Shown piece by piece: positions 43,366 through 52,727 of a stretch of 64,000 nt of DNA; within the stretch, counting starts at the first letter, position 1, and each line of letters begins with the position of its first letter. Below the pieces are notes generated by a model, which worked only from the letters and a program-made list of their open reading frames with translations, had not been told where the DNA came from and did not search any database. The position numbers were made by a program, and so were the translations under genes. The stretch comes from Bisbaumannia sp015645095 (GTDB lineage: Bacteria > Pseudomonadota > Gammaproteobacteria > Pseudomonadales > Halomonadaceae), in assembly GCA_036871055.1 (NCBI GenBank), contig CP141893.1, positions 1,860,001 through 1,924,000 of the forward strand, in the 5' to 3' direction.

Positions 43366-43402
43366 GGGCTTGTCTCCTCGAAGAATTTTCACTCCAGCAT
43401 AC

Positions 43403-43434
43403 CAAAAGAGACCGCCGGCGGGCGGTCTCTTTTG
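43403..43434. terminator. Bidirectional terminator at the end of the formate dehydrogenase operon
   Basis: A 14-bp perfect stem (CAAAAGAGACCGCC / GGCGGTCTCTTTTG) with a four-base loop lies 33 bases after the stop of the gamma subunit. It contains a T4 run on both strands. It separates the fdh operon from DUF1244-moaB-moeA, which must have a promoter of its own. Confidence 0.85.
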
Positions 43435-43466
43435 CGTCACTTCGATGGGGCGTGGCTCGGTGGTCA

Positions 43467-44519
43467 TCAGGTCGGTCGCTGGGGCAGGGTGCCATCCTCC
43501 GGGGGAGTGGCCTGGGCGGGTGCCGGCGGTGTCTCGGCGCTCTCCTTGACCGCCTCGTACCAGAGGCTGTGGTGCTCCTTGGCCCAGCTCTCGTCCACGT
43601 AGCCGCTCTTCATGCCCTCGAAGGAGCCCTCGGTGCCCAGGGTGCCGATATAGATATGCCCGAGGGCCACGGCGGTCAGCCCCAGGGCGCCCAGGGCGTG
43701 GATCAGGTTGGCCCACTGCATGGTGTCGCGGCTCTGGCCGAAGTTGGGGAAATCGAGGACGAAGCCACTGATGATCACCGCCACCCCAGCGGTGGCCAGC
43801 AACCAGTACCAGACCTTCTCGCCGGCGTTGGCGAAGCCCGCCTCCACATGGCCCTTGCCGATCAGGCCGCCGCCCTTCTTGAACCACTCCAGGTCCCGGC
43901 GGCTGGGCAGGTTATGGCGCAGCAGCCTGATCAGCAGCACCACCAGCAGCACCCCGAACAGTGGCCCCAGGTAGTTGTGGGCCACCTTGGAGGCGCTGAT
44001 CATGGCGCCCCAGACGCTGTCGCCGAACAGCGGCCGGAAGACGAACTTGCCGTAGAGCAGATTGAGCCCGGAGAGGGCGAGGAGGATAAAGAGGCTGGCC
44101 ACGCTCCAGTGCAGGGCCCGGGTCAGCACCGACCAGCGCAGCAGCAGTCGCCCGGTGCGGGGCTCATCCAGGGTCTTGCGACCCACCAGCAGATAGAAGA
44201 TCGCGATCATCAGGAGCATGCCGCCGATGGCGATCAGCCCGAAGGGGGAGACCCAGCGGTTGCGCCAGTGGCGCCAGCGTTCGCCGCTGGCATTGACCAG
44301 GTTGTAGGTGGAGTCGGCGCGGCTGTCGCGGAAGTTGGCGTCCACCTCGCCGCTACGGACCTGTCGCCAGGTGTCGGGGGTCACCCCCACCACAGCGGTG
44401 GCAGTTTCCCGGTCTGCGGTCGCCTGGGCCAGGGCCGCGGGGGCCAGCAGCAGGCCGAGGACCAGCGCCAGGGTGGCGGCGAGCCACCCGCAGAGCCGGC
44501 CGGGATTGGCAATGCGCAT
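43467..44519 (-). CDS. Formate dehydrogenase gamma subunit (cytochrome b556)
   Basis: The 350-residue membrane subunit carries electrons from the beta subunit to quinone. It has a signal-like N-terminus, a periplasmic segment and then about four membrane helices of the formate dehydrogenase cytochrome b fold, with haem histidines in RALHWSVASLF, KVAHNYLG and ALGHIYIGTLG. The WAKEHHSLWYEA C-terminal motif is typical of the FdhC/FdoI type with the longer N-terminus. ATG 44519 has AAGGAGG six bases upstream; a GTG lies one codon earlier. Confidence 0.92.
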   Translation of the reverse strand: MRIANPGRLCGWLAATLALVLGLLLAPAALAQATADRETATAVVGVTPDTWRQVRSGEVDANFRDSRADSTYNLVNASGERWRHWRNRWVSPFGLIAIGGMLLMIAIFYLLVGRKTLDEPRTGRLLLRWSVLTRALHWSVASLFILLALSGLNLLYGKFVFRPLFGDSVWGAMISASKVAHNYLGPLFGVLLVVLLIRLLRHNLPSRRDLEWFKKGGGLIGKGHVEAGFANAGEKVWYWLLATAGVAVIISGFVLDFPNFGQSRDTMQWANLIHALGALGLTAVALGHIYIGTLGTEGSFEGMKSGYVDESWAKEHHSLWYEAVKESAETPPAPAQATPPEDGTLPQRPT

Positions 44520-44530
44520 CACGGGCCTCC

Positions 44531-45145
44531 TTACCCTTGGCGGGTGGCGTCATAGGCCAGGTCATCGACGCTGGCCCGGGGGTTGTCCGACCAGGCGCCG
44601 TCGGCGTGTCCGCGGCGCACCACCCGCTGGCGGAAGATATCCGCCACCGTCTGGGCGTCGCCGGCGAGCAGCGCCTTGGTGGAACACATCTCGGCGCACA
44701 GCGGCAGCTTGCCCTCACTGATACGGTTGGCGCCGTACTTGGCGTACTCCTCCTCCGGGGAGTCGGCGGGTCCACCCGCACAGAAGGTGCACTTGTCCAT
44801 CTTGCCGCGCTCGCCGAAGGCGCCCTGTTGGGGGAATTGGGGAGCGCCGAAGGGGCAGGCATAGAGGCAGTAGCCGCAGCCGATGCACAGGTCCTTGTCG
44901 TGGAGGACGATGCCGTCCTCGGTGCGATAGAAGCAGTCGGTGGGGCAGACCGCCATGCAGGGGGCATCGTCGCAGTGCATGCAGGCCACCGAGATCGAGA
45001 CCTCCTCGGGGAGGCCGTCATCCAGGGTGACCACGCGGCGCCGCTGGATGCCCCACTCGGTCTCGTTGGCGTTCTTGCAGGCGGTGACGCAGCCGTTGCA
45101 CTCGATGCAGCGTTCCGCGTCGCACATGAATTTCATCTGAGCCAT
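44531..45145 (-). CDS. Formate dehydrogenase beta subunit (4Fe-4S protein)
   Basis: The 204-residue electron-transfer subunit carries four cysteine clusters of the CxxCxxCxxxC kind (CIECNGCVTAC, CMHCDDAPCMAVC, CIGCGYCLYAC, CTFCAGG...C). It links the catalytic subunit to the cytochrome b. It lacks the C-terminal membrane helix of E. coli FdnH, consistent with the FDH3-type small beta subunit. Confidence 0.93.
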   Translation of the reverse strand: MAQMKFMCDAERCIECNGCVTACKNANETEWGIQRRRVVTLDDGLPEEVSISVACMHCDDAPCMAVCPTDCFYRTEDGIVLHDKDLCIGCGYCLYACPFGAPQFPQQGAFGERGKMDKCTFCAGGPADSPEEEYAKYGANRISEGKLPLCAEMCSTKALLAGDAQTVADIFRQRVVRRGHADGAWSDNPRASVDDLAYDATRQG

Positions 45146-45169
45146 GGGAATCTCCTGTCACGCGGGCCG

Positions 45170-48028
45170 TCAGCTGGCTTTCTCGATCCGACACAGGGTG
45201 CACTTGGTCTCCTGCATCTGGGTCACGGTGTCGTAGCCATAGGTGGTGGCGGTATTGGCCGCCTCGCCCAGCACATAGGGGGCGGTGCCCTCCGGGTAGC
45301 GGTCGTGGAGGCTCTCGCCCTGGAACATCCCACCGAAGTGGAAGGGCATGAAGACCACCTCCCGGGCCACCCGCGGGGTCACCAGGGCCTGGACGCGTAC
45401 CCGGCCTCCCTCGGCGCCCTCTACCCAGACCATGTCGCCGTCGGCGACACCCAGGTCATTGGCCAGCGCCGGGTTGATCTCGACGAACATCTGTTGTTGC
45501 AGCTCGGCCAGCCAGGACATGGAGCGGGTCTCCTCGCCGCCGCCTTCGTACTCCACCAGGCGCCCCGAGGTGAGGATGATCGGGTAGCGGTCGGAGTTGT
45601 CGTTGTCCTGAATGCTCTTGTAGAGGGTTGGCAGGCGGTAGTGGGAGGCGACGTCGTCCCAGGTGGGGTAGTCCGCCACCAGGTCGCGACGGCTGGTGTA
45701 GAGGGGCTCCCGGTGCTTGGGAATGGGGTCCGGGAAGGTCCAGACGTTGCAGCGCGCCTTGGCGTTGCCGAAGGGCGCGCACTCGTGGGCGATGGCCACC
45801 CGCTGGATGCCGCCGGAGAGGTCGGTCTTCCAGTTCTTGCCCTCGGCCTCGGCGCGCTCCTCGGCGGTCAGCTCGTTCCACCAGCCCAGGTCCTTGAGCA
45901 TCTGGTCGGTGAACTCCGGGTAGCCGTCGTTGAGGTCCGAGCCGCGGCTGAAGACCCCGTCGGCGAGGATGTTCTCGCCGTTGTGCTCGATACCGAAGCG
46001 AGCGCGGAAGGTCAGCCCGCCCTCGGAGACCGGCTTGCTGGTGTCATAGAGGATCGGCGTGCCGGGATGATTCATCTCGGCGGTGCCCCAGCAGGGCCAG
46101 GGCAGGCCGTAGTAGTCGCCGTCGGCGGGGCCGCCCTCGGCACGCAGGGTCTGGAAGCTGAAGGTGTGCCAGTGCTGCTGATGGGCCTTGAGGCGCTCCG
46201 GGCTCTGGCCGGTATAGCCCACGGTCCACATGCCGCGGTTGAACTCCCGGGTGATGTCCTCGATCACCGGCTCGCTGCCCTCCACGCGGATATGCTTGCA
46301 GAGCTCGTCGGCGAAGCCCAGCTTGCGGGCCAAGAGATACATGATCTCGTGGTCGGGCTTGGACTCGAAGAGCGGCTCGATCACCCGGTCCCGCCACTGA
46401 ATGGAGCGGTTGGTGGCGGTGACGCTGCCGGTGGTCTCGAACTGGGTGGCCGCCGGCAGCAGGTAGACCCCGTCGCTGCGGCCATGCATCACCCCGGCCA
46501 CGGTGGGGTAGGGGTCGACGATGACCATCATCTCCAGCTGCTGCATGGCGCGCTGCATCTCGGGGCCGCGGGTCTGGGAGTTGACCGCATGGCCCCAGTA
46601 GAACATCGCCTTGAGGCGGGTGCGTTGGGAGATCGCCTCCTCTTCCTCGAGCACGCCATCGACCCAGCGCGACACCGTGATGCCGTTGCTGTACATGGGT
46701 TGGCCATCGGCGTACTCGGTCGGGTCGAAACGGCTCTTCAGCCAGTCGAGATCGAGGTCCCAGACCCGCGCCCAGTGGGCCCAGGCGCCCTCGGCGAGGC
46801 CGTAGTAGCCGGGCAAGGAGTGGGACATCAGGCCCAGGTCGGTGGCGCCCTGGACGTTGTCATGGCCACGGAAGATATTGGCGCCGCCACCGGAGCGGCC
46901 GATATTGCCCAGGGCCAGCTCGAGGATGCAGTAGGCGCGGGTGTTGTTGTTGCCGGTGGTGTGCTGGGTGCCGCCCATGCACCAGACGATGCAGCCGGGG
47001 CGGTTCTCGGCCAGGCGTTGGGCGGTATCGCGCATCTGCGCCTCGGGGACGCCGGTGATGCGTTCCACTTCCGAGGGCGGAAAGTCGGCCACCTCGGCGC
47101 GCACCTCGTCCATGGCGTAGACCCGCTGGCGGATATACTCCCGGTCCTCCCAGCCATTCTCGAAGATGTGCCAGAGCAGGCCCCAGATAAAGGCCACGTC
47201 GGAGCCGGGGCGGATGCGCACGAAGTGATCGGCCTTGGCGGCGGTGCGCGTGAAACGCGGGTCGACGACGATGATCTGGGCCTGACTGCGCTCCTTGGCC
47301 AGCAGGATATGCTGCATGGCCACCGGGTGCGCCTCGCTGGGGTTGGAGCCGATAAAGAGGATGGAGCGACTGTTCTGGAGGTCGTTGAGCGAATTGGTCA
47401 TCGCCCCGTAGCCCCAGGTATTGGCGACCCCGGCCACGGTGGTGGAGTGACAGATGCGCGCCTGGTGGTCGGTGTTGTTGGTGCCGGCCAGGGCGGCGAA
47501 CTTGCGCAGCAGGTAGGCCTGCTCGTTGTTGAACTTGGCCGAGCCCAGCCAGTAGATGCTGTCGGGCCCATGCTCCTCGGTCAGCGCCAGGACCCGGTCA
47601 CCGATCTCGTCGATGGCCTCCTCCCAGGAGAGGCGCTGCCACTCGCCGCCCACCAGCTTCATTGGGTACTTGAGGCGCCGGCTGGAGTGGCCGTGCTGGC
47701 GCAACGAGGCGCCCTTGGCGCAGTGGGCGCCGCGGTTGATGGGGTGGTCGAAGGCCGGTTCTTGGCCGGTCCAGACCCCTTCCTGAACCTCGGCGTAGAC
47801 GCCGCAGCCCACCGAACAGTGGGAGCAGATGGTGCGCCGGGTCTCGATGGGGGCATCCGAATAGGGGGTGCGATCGGCGGCATCGACGCGGCGCATCATG
47901 GGCGCGCCGATCAGGCCGGCGGCGGCCAGGCCGCCGGTGGTCGCGCCGCTTCGCTTGAGGAACTGGCGACGGGAGATGCCGAGGCCGGCGCCGGCCTTCG
48001 GGGTCGCCTGCTTGGGTGTCAAACGCAT
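45170..48028 (-). CDS. Formate dehydrogenase catalytic subunit, Cys form, Tat-exported
   Basis: The 952-residue molybdopterin enzyme oxidises formate to CO2. A Tat signal (SRRQFLK at residues 19-25) directs it to the periplasm. A 4Fe-4S site (C68, C71, C75, C103) precedes the bis-MGD domain. The metal ligand is C193 in ARICHSTTVAG; E. coli FdnG has selenocysteine at this place, so no SECIS element is needed here. The tail ends with the MGD-binding FMPFHFGG block. ATG 48028 was chosen as the first in-frame start before the Tat signal; upstream frame is unconserved. Confidence 0.95.
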   Translation of the reverse strand: MRLTPKQATPKAGAGLGISRRQFLKRSGATTGGLAAAGLIGAPMMRRVDAADRTPYSDAPIETRRTICSHCSVGCGVYAEVQEGVWTGQEPAFDHPINRGAHCAKGASLRQHGHSSRRLKYPMKLVGGEWQRLSWEEAIDEIGDRVLALTEEHGPDSIYWLGSAKFNNEQAYLLRKFAALAGTNNTDHQARICHSTTVAGVANTWGYGAMTNSLNDLQNSRSILFIGSNPSEAHPVAMQHILLAKERSQAQIIVVDPRFTRTAAKADHFVRIRPGSDVAFIWGLLWHIFENGWEDREYIRQRVYAMDEVRAEVADFPPSEVERITGVPEAQMRDTAQRLAENRPGCIVWCMGGTQHTTGNNNTRAYCILELALGNIGRSGGGANIFRGHDNVQGATDLGLMSHSLPGYYGLAEGAWAHWARVWDLDLDWLKSRFDPTEYADGQPMYSNGITVSRWVDGVLEEEEAISQRTRLKAMFYWGHAVNSQTRGPEMQRAMQQLEMMVIVDPYPTVAGVMHGRSDGVYLLPAATQFETTGSVTATNRSIQWRDRVIEPLFESKPDHEIMYLLARKLGFADELCKHIRVEGSEPVIEDITREFNRGMWTVGYTGQSPERLKAHQQHWHTFSFQTLRAEGGPADGDYYGLPWPCWGTAEMNHPGTPILYDTSKPVSEGGLTFRARFGIEHNGENILADGVFSRGSDLNDGYPEFTDQMLKDLGWWNELTAEERAEAEGKNWKTDLSGGIQRVAIAHECAPFGNAKARCNVWTFPDPIPKHREPLYTSRRDLVADYPTWDDVASHYRLPTLYKSIQDNDNSDRYPIILTSGRLVEYEGGGEETRSMSWLAELQQQMFVEINPALANDLGVADGDMVWVEGAEGGRVRVQALVTPRVAREVVFMPFHFGGMFQGESLHDRYPEGTAPYVLGEAANTATTYGYDTVTQMQETKCTLCRIEKAS

Positions 48029-48041
48029 GGTGGCTTCCTCC

Positions 48042-48248
48042 TCAGTCCCGCAGGGTGGCGTAGTAGGCGCGGATATGCTCGCTCTCGTGGTAGCGGCGCG
48101 GTGCCTCGGCGGTGTCTGGCGTGGCGCTCTCGGCCTGCACCAGGGTGACATGGCCGAGGCCGGCGGCCGCGGCGGTACCGGCGCCGAGGGTCTTGAGGAA
48201 GTGCCGGCGCCGGGGATCATGGGATGTATCGGGTCGCTGCTGACTCAT
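48042..48248 (-). CDS. Small Tat-signal protein of formate dehydrogenase operons (FdhX-like)
   Basis: This 68-residue protein has a twin-arginine signal (RRRHFLKTLGAG) followed by a short mature part of about 30 residues ending in HESEHIRAYYATLRD. Small proteins like this precede the catalytic subunit in FDH operons of many gammaproteobacteria; the role is unknown. It overlaps the TorD gene by four bases and lies 13 bases before the catalytic subunit gene. Confidence 0.85.
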   Translation of the reverse strand: MSQQRPDTSHDPRRRHFLKTLGAGTAAAAGLGHVTLVQAESATPDTAEAPRRYHESEHIRAYYATLRD

Positions 48249-48904
48249 GACTTGGCCTCGCTCTGGGGGTGGGGTGATGGATGGGAGCCGGCGTTGGCCC
48301 AGCGCACGGCCTGGACCTGGGCCGCCTCGTCGAGCCGCGCTTGCTCATGGGCCATGAAGGCTAGGCCCAGCTCGGCGAGCCGGGCGTAGAAGGGGGTGTC
48401 GACCCGGGCCAGGTCCGCCAGGCAGTCGCCGGCCCAGGGCGCCAGATGGCGTTCGAAGAAGGTCGGTGCCGTTTCGGGGCGTGACTCGGTGAGAATCGCC
48501 ATGCACTCGTAGAGGGCCGCCAGGTGATCCTCCGGATCGGCGTTCTCGGTATGCCGGGCAATGCCCAGCCGTTTGAGGTCGCGACGCAGGGCCACCAGCG
48601 CCTCGTCCATCAGTTCGCCCTGGCGATACCAAGAGGCATAGGGCACCACCTCGCCCTGGATCACGCCGATCAGGTGGCGAAAGTGGGCCCGCTCCAGGGC
48701 CGCTGGCTGCGCCTGCCGGGCCGCCTCTGCGAGGCCCTCCCAGGCCCGCCCCAGGGGGCCGTCGTCCTCCGCCTGCAGTTCGCCCAGCCAGTCGAGCAAC
48801 TCGCCGTTCGGGGCCTGGTGCAGCAGCCGGGCCAGCAGTCGATAGATCTCGGCGTGAAGGGCCAATTCCTCGTCGGCCGGGCGCGCGGTTGGGGTCTCTG
48901 TCAT
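48245..48904 (-). CDS. TorD/DmsD-family redox-enzyme maturation chaperone
   Basis: The 219-residue all-helical protein has the TorD-type hallmark region VVPYASWYRQGELMDEALVALRRDL and a later EDHLAALYECMAIL helix. Such chaperones hold the Tat signal and apo-form of molybdoenzymes until the cofactor is loaded; here the client is most likely the formate dehydrogenase downstream. It is four bases after the polyferredoxin gene. Confidence 0.9.
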   Translation of the reverse strand: MTETPTARPADEELALHAEIYRLLARLLHQAPNGELLDWLGELQAEDDGPLGRAWEGLAEAARQAQPAALERAHFRHLIGVIQGEVVPYASWYRQGELMDEALVALRRDLKRLGIARHTENADPEDHLAALYECMAILTESRPETAPTFFERHLAPWAGDCLADLARVDTPFYARLAELGLAFMAHEQARLDEAAQVQAVRWANAGSHPSPHPQSEAKS

Positions 48905-48908
48905 AGCG

Positions 48909-50600
48909 TCATACCTTGAGTTGCGCTTCGGGGTCCCGGGCCAGCGACCGCCAGACGTCCCGGACGCGACAGTCCTCGCACATCTCCAGTCGCTGGGCGG
49001 CCTCGCCGGCGAAATAGGGGTGCGCGGCGAGCTTGCCCTTGATGGCCTCGATGGTGGCGGCGCTGGCGAAGGCCTTGCCGCAGCTGATGCAGTGGAAGGG
49101 GGCCGCCTGGTGAAGGGTGCGTCGCTCGCTGCGTTCGGGGCCGGCCAGGAAGCCGGGCTCCAGGGTGATCACCTGCTCGGGGCAGGTCGCCTCGCATAGG
49201 CCGCACTGCACGCAGTCCGCCTCGCGCAGGCTCAGCGCCGGCTGTTCCTGGCCGGCGGCCAGGGCCGGGGTGGGGCAGGCGGAGACGCAGGCCAGGCAAA
49301 GAGTACAGCCTTGATTGTCCACCCGGATGCCGCCATAGGCGGCGCCATGGGGCAGCGCATGGCGACGGTCATCGCCGCCGCCCAGGGCGGCCAGGTGATC
49401 GAGCACGAGATTCAGGCGTTCGCGTTTGCTCGATGCCTCGGGGGCTGCCGTCAGGGGCTCCAGGGCCGGGAGACGCGGCGGAGCATCCCGGGCCGCGGGG
49501 TCGGCGTCGATGGCCCGGATTCGCTCGGGGGGCAGTTCCAGGGCCGCGAGCAGGCCATGGGCCAGGGCGAGTTCGTTATTCAGGAAGGCGCGCAGGCGCT
49601 CGGGCATCTCGGCCGGGTACTGGATACGGACTTCCGCCGCTCCGAAGGCCAGGGCCGCCAGCCACTGTTCATGGCCGGCGCTGCCCAACTCCTCCAGGGG
49701 CAGGTCGATCAGCTGGCCGGCGACCACGTTCTCCTCCGCCAGGTCGGCGGCAGTGGCGAAGCGCACCACCGGGTCGCGGCCGCCCGTTTGCCGGTAGTGC
49801 TCGAGCCAGCCGGCGAGGGTCTGCTGCAGCTGGTGCTCCTCCGGCAGGCGATAGCGGATGGCGCCGGTGGGGCAGGCGCTGGTGCAGCTGCCCACGCCGT
49901 GGCAGCGAAAGGGGTCGATCTCGACCCTCGCCGCGATGCGCCCCGGCTGGCTGGCGATGGCATCGGCGGGGCAGACCTCCAGGCAGCGGCTGCAGCCGCG
50001 CTTGCCCTGGGCGTCATGGGCGCAGAGGTCGGCATCGATCTCGAAGTAGCGGGGCTTGTCGAACTCCCCCACCAGGGCGGCCCAGTCGGCCAGGGTCGAG
50101 GCCTCGAGGGCCGCGCCGCGGCTGGCCAGGTAGCCCGGCGGCGGCAGCTCCAGGTCGAGGCGCGGGCGGCGGCCCAAGTCGAGGATCAGGTCGAAGTGAT
50201 CGCGTCCGGCCAGGGCTCGGGCCAGGTCGAGCCAGTCGCCGCCCTGGTACAGGCCGACGCGGAAGCGGCCCAGGTAGCCCTCGAGGGTCAGGGCCTCGGC
50301 CTCGTGGCGGCTCAGGGCATGGCAGGGCAGGGCCCGGGTGTGGGACAGCAGCTCGCTGGCTTCCGCGTCGTCGATGCTCGAGGTGGCCTCGGTCAACAGC
50401 AGGGTCAGGGAGGCCAGGCCACGCCCTTCCAGCAAGCGGGCGGCGCGGCGGGCCTCGGCTTCGTTGCCGATCAGCAGGGCATGGCCGGCGCTGGCATAGG
50501 TGACGCTGGCCGGGGCCAGGTTGCGGGGCCAGGAGACGCGGCGATAGGCGCTCTCCCGGGCCAGACGGTTACGGTCGTCGGCCGTTAGCGATGGGGTCAT
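48909..50600 (-). CDS. Multi-cluster 4Fe-4S protein of the formate dehydrogenase operon
   Basis: The 563-residue protein has at least four 4Fe-4S motifs: CSRCLEVCP and CHGVGSCTSACP in the middle (about residues 200-250), and CTLCLACVSACP and CVQCGLCEATCP at about 430-480, plus extra CISCG and CEDCR pairs at the C-terminus. No signal peptide or membrane helix is visible, so it should act in the cytoplasm. Similar genes accompany torD and fdh genes in related bacteria; electron transfer during enzyme maturation is a reasonable guess but not shown. Confidence 0.85.
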   Translation of the reverse strand: MTPSLTADDRNRLARESAYRRVSWPRNLAPASVTYASAGHALLIGNEAEARRAARLLEGRGLASLTLLLTEATSSIDDAEASELLSHTRALPCHALSRHEAEALTLEGYLGRFRVGLYQGGDWLDLARALAGRDHFDLILDLGRRPRLDLELPPPGYLASRGAALEASTLADWAALVGEFDKPRYFEIDADLCAHDAQGKRGCSRCLEVCPADAIASQPGRIAARVEIDPFRCHGVGSCTSACPTGAIRYRLPEEHQLQQTLAGWLEHYRQTGGRDPVVRFATAADLAEENVVAGQLIDLPLEELGSAGHEQWLAALAFGAAEVRIQYPAEMPERLRAFLNNELALAHGLLAALELPPERIRAIDADPAARDAPPRLPALEPLTAAPEASSKRERLNLVLDHLAALGGGDDRRHALPHGAAYGGIRVDNQGCTLCLACVSACPTPALAAGQEQPALSLREADCVQCGLCEATCPEQVITLEPGFLAGPERSERRTLHQAAPFHCISCGKAFASAATIEAIKGKLAAHPYFAGEAAQRLEMCEDCRVRDVWRSLARDPEAQLKV

Positions 50601-50720
50601 GGTCTCTCACGGTCCGTCATGGTGGTCGGTCAGGCGTGCCATCCCGGCAAGGCGAGCCACTTGGGCTTATTTTTTTATCGCTAATGAATGAGTGTGGTCG
50701 GTTCTGGGTATCTCGCCAGA

Positions 50721-51242
50721 TCATCCTTGGTCTAATGTTTTCGCCGCAGGCGTCGTATGCGGCTCGAGTTTCTCGCCGGTCGGCTCATCCGCCGAGGAGG
50801 CCGGGGTGGAGTGGCCTTCATCCTCTCCAGGGGCGGCGTGATCGACGGCCTCGCCAGACAGGTTGTCGTCCTGGGGGGCCTCCCCGGAGGGGCGGGTCCA
50901 GCGCCTGAGCCGCTCGGCCAGCTCGCCGGCCAGGGGCTGCAGGCGTCGATAGTCGTCGTCGTAGTCGTCCAGGCCGTCGCGCACGCCATACTGGTCGCCG
51001 GCAAAGAGCCGGCGCAGGGCACGGCGGCGCAGGGCCTCGCCGACGCCGCTGGCCATAAAGGCCGAGATCTCGCTGCCCGGCGCCAGGTCGTCGGGGTCGG
51101 GCAGCGGCGCCGCTTCGCCGCTATCCGCGGCGGAGGCCGCTGCCGGGGCATCGGCGGCCTCGTCGATGGGGGGCGGGGCAGGGGAGCCCTCGGCCTGGGC
51201 TGCCTCGCGCTTGCGCTCGGACCAACGGGAGAGGCGACTCAT
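50721..51242 (-). CDS. DUF3306 family protein
   Basis: The 173-residue protein has the DUF3306 pattern: MSRLSRWSERKREA at the start, an acidic linker, the LALPDPDDL-like PLPDPDDLAPGSEISAFMASGV motif, and ALRRLF followed by a DGLDDYDDDYR block. This family occurs almost only in formate dehydrogenase operons, together with DUF3305; the function is unknown. It overlaps the DUF3305 gene by four bases. A 120-base gap with no gene separates it from the polyferredoxin. Confidence 0.88.
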   Translation of the reverse strand: MSRLSRWSERKREAAQAEGSPAPPPIDEAADAPAAASAADSGEAAPLPDPDDLAPGSEISAFMASGVGEALRRRALRRLFAGDQYGVRDGLDDYDDDYRRLQPLAGELAERLRRWTRPSGEAPQDDNLSGEAVDHAAPGEDEGHSTPASSADEPTGEKLEPHTTPAAKTLDQG

Positions 51243-51670
51243 GGCTGCATCTCCCGGGCACGGCCGGCCCCCTGGCGTTTTTTCTTGCGGCCCTCCTCCG
51301 GCGCTTCGCCGTGGCGGGCCAGGTAGGCCTCGATCCAGGCCTGGATGGCCAGGGGCATGGCCACCTCCAGGACCCGCTGTTCGCCGTCCATCCAGGCCGC
51401 CGCCACCTCCTGGCTGGCGGTGATGGCGCTGGGGTGGGGCTCGGCGGCGTCGCTGTCTCCGGCGCGCAGGAAGAGTCGCGGAGTGGTGGAATTCAGGTTG
51501 AAGCGGTAGGCGGCGCGCTCGGTCATCAGCAGCTGCAGGTCCAGGCACCAGGGGCCGGCGTCACCCGGCGTCAGGTCGGTGACTCGCCAGCGCCGGTGAG
51601 TGAAGCCCTTGATGGTGACGGGGAGGCTCGACAGGTCGAAACTCAGGGAGCAGGATGTGGTGGCTGGCAT
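51239..51670 (-). CDS. DUF3305 family protein
   Basis: The 143-residue protein contains the DUF3305 features PWCLDLQLLMTERAAYRFNLN, TPRLFL and a C-terminal EVAMPLAIQAWIEAYLARHGE followed by a basic tail. It is the first gene of the minus-strand formate dehydrogenase operon. Function is unknown. ATG 51670 was chosen because the family starts shortly before that block. Confidence 0.88.
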   Translation of the reverse strand: MPATTSCSLSFDLSSLPVTIKGFTHRRWRVTDLTPGDAGPWCLDLQLLMTERAAYRFNLNSTTPRLFLRAGDSDAAEPHPSAITASQEVAAAWMDGEQRVLEVAMPLAIQAWIEAYLARHGEAPEEGRKKKRQGAGRAREMQP

Positions 51671-51763
51671 GGGGCGCTCTCGACGGCTTGACTCCCCTGC
51701 AGTTAAGACGGTCCCGGCCGAGACCGCCATGATCGGGGTCAACGATTGATTAAGGAGTTTTGA

Positions 51764-52603
51764 ATGTTTGCCTTGCCGCGTACCCATGCCCGGCTGCCGG
51801 CCACCCTGGAGATCGCCATCGTCGACGAGTATGGCGAGTCCCGGCGCCAGGCGATCGCCGCCGAGCGGGCCCTGACGGTCTACCTCAACAAGCGCGAGAT
51901 CGTCACCCTGATGACCCTGGGCGCCGACCCGGAGGCCCTGGTGGTGGGCTATCTGCGCAATCAGGGCCTGGTGGCGGCCCGGGAAGACCTGGTTCAGGTG
52001 GCGGTGGACTGGGAGGTGGAGTCCGCCGCCGTGGTCACCCGTCACCCCCCCGAGGACCTGGAGGCGCGCCTGGCCACCCGCACCGTGACCACCGGCTGTG
52101 GTCAGGGCACCGTTTTCGGACGGCTGCTGGAGAGCATCCCGCCGGCGCCGCCGGCGACGCGGTTACACCAGTCGGTGCTCTATCGACTGCTCGATAACCT
52201 GGGGGCCTACAACGAGACCTACCGCAGCGCCGGGGCCGTCCACGGCTGTGCCCTGTGCCGCCAGGAGGCGGTGCTCGATTTCGTCGAGGACGTGGGGCGT
52301 CACAATGCGGTGGATACCCTGGCCGGGCGCCAGTGGCTGGAGGAGGCAGAGTCGACGGCGGCGGACATCTTCTATACCACCGGTCGCCTGACCTCGGAGA
52401 TGGTGCTCAAGGTGGCCCAGATGGGCATCGGCGTGTTGGTCTCCCGCTCCGGGGTGACCCAGAAGGGGGCGGAGCTGGCCAGCCGCTTCGGGGTGTTGCT
52501 GATCGCCCGGGCCAAGGGCAAGCACTTCCAGGCCATCCATGCCGGCGAACGCCTGGTGCTGGATGCCATGCCGGCGCGGCGGCCCGGGGACCGCCGCGGC
52601 TGA
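51764..52603 (+). CDS. fdhD: Formate dehydrogenase sulfurtransferase FdhD
   Basis: The 279-residue protein carries sulfur from IscS to the molybdenum cofactor of formate dehydrogenase, a step required for activity. The conserved cysteine pair is in GCALCRQ, with DVGRHNAVDT and the TGRLTSEMVLK block that binds the GMP moieties. It is divergent from the fdh operon, 93 bases away, and uses an AAGGAG ribosome site. Confidence 0.94.
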   Translation: MFALPRTHARLPATLEIAIVDEYGESRRQAIAAERALTVYLNKREIVTLMTLGADPEALVVGYLRNQGLVAAREDLVQVAVDWEVESAAVVTRHPPEDLEARLATRTVTTGCGQGTVFGRLLESIPPAPPATRLHQSVLYRLLDNLGAYNETYRSAGAVHGCALCRQEAVLDFVEDVGRHNAVDTLAGRQWLEEAESTAADIFYTTGRLTSEMVLKVAQMGIGVLVSRSGVTQKGAELASRFGVLLIARAKGKHFQAIHAGERLVLDAMPARRPGDRRG

Positions 52604-52727
52604 TCCTTTTTGGTGCAATTGTTTGATTTTTTGCACGCCTCTGGTGCCGGCATGTCTCCGCCATCCCGGCAATCTCCCTGTGGTCTATCGAATCTTCCCT
52701 GGTGCTTGTCTCCCTCTCGCTTGTCAA

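Noticed and set aside
45170..48028. A selenocysteine codon in the formate dehydrogenase catalytic gene
   Set aside because: The residue at the active site is encoded as cysteine (ICHST) and no in-frame TGA interrupts the gene.
44537..48148. A 1203-codon plus-strand open frame opposite the formate dehydrogenase genes
   Set aside because: It is antisense to three well-supported subunit genes. GC-rich codon bias on the minus strand produces long open antisense frames; the translation is low-complexity (A, G, H, Q, V) with no domain.
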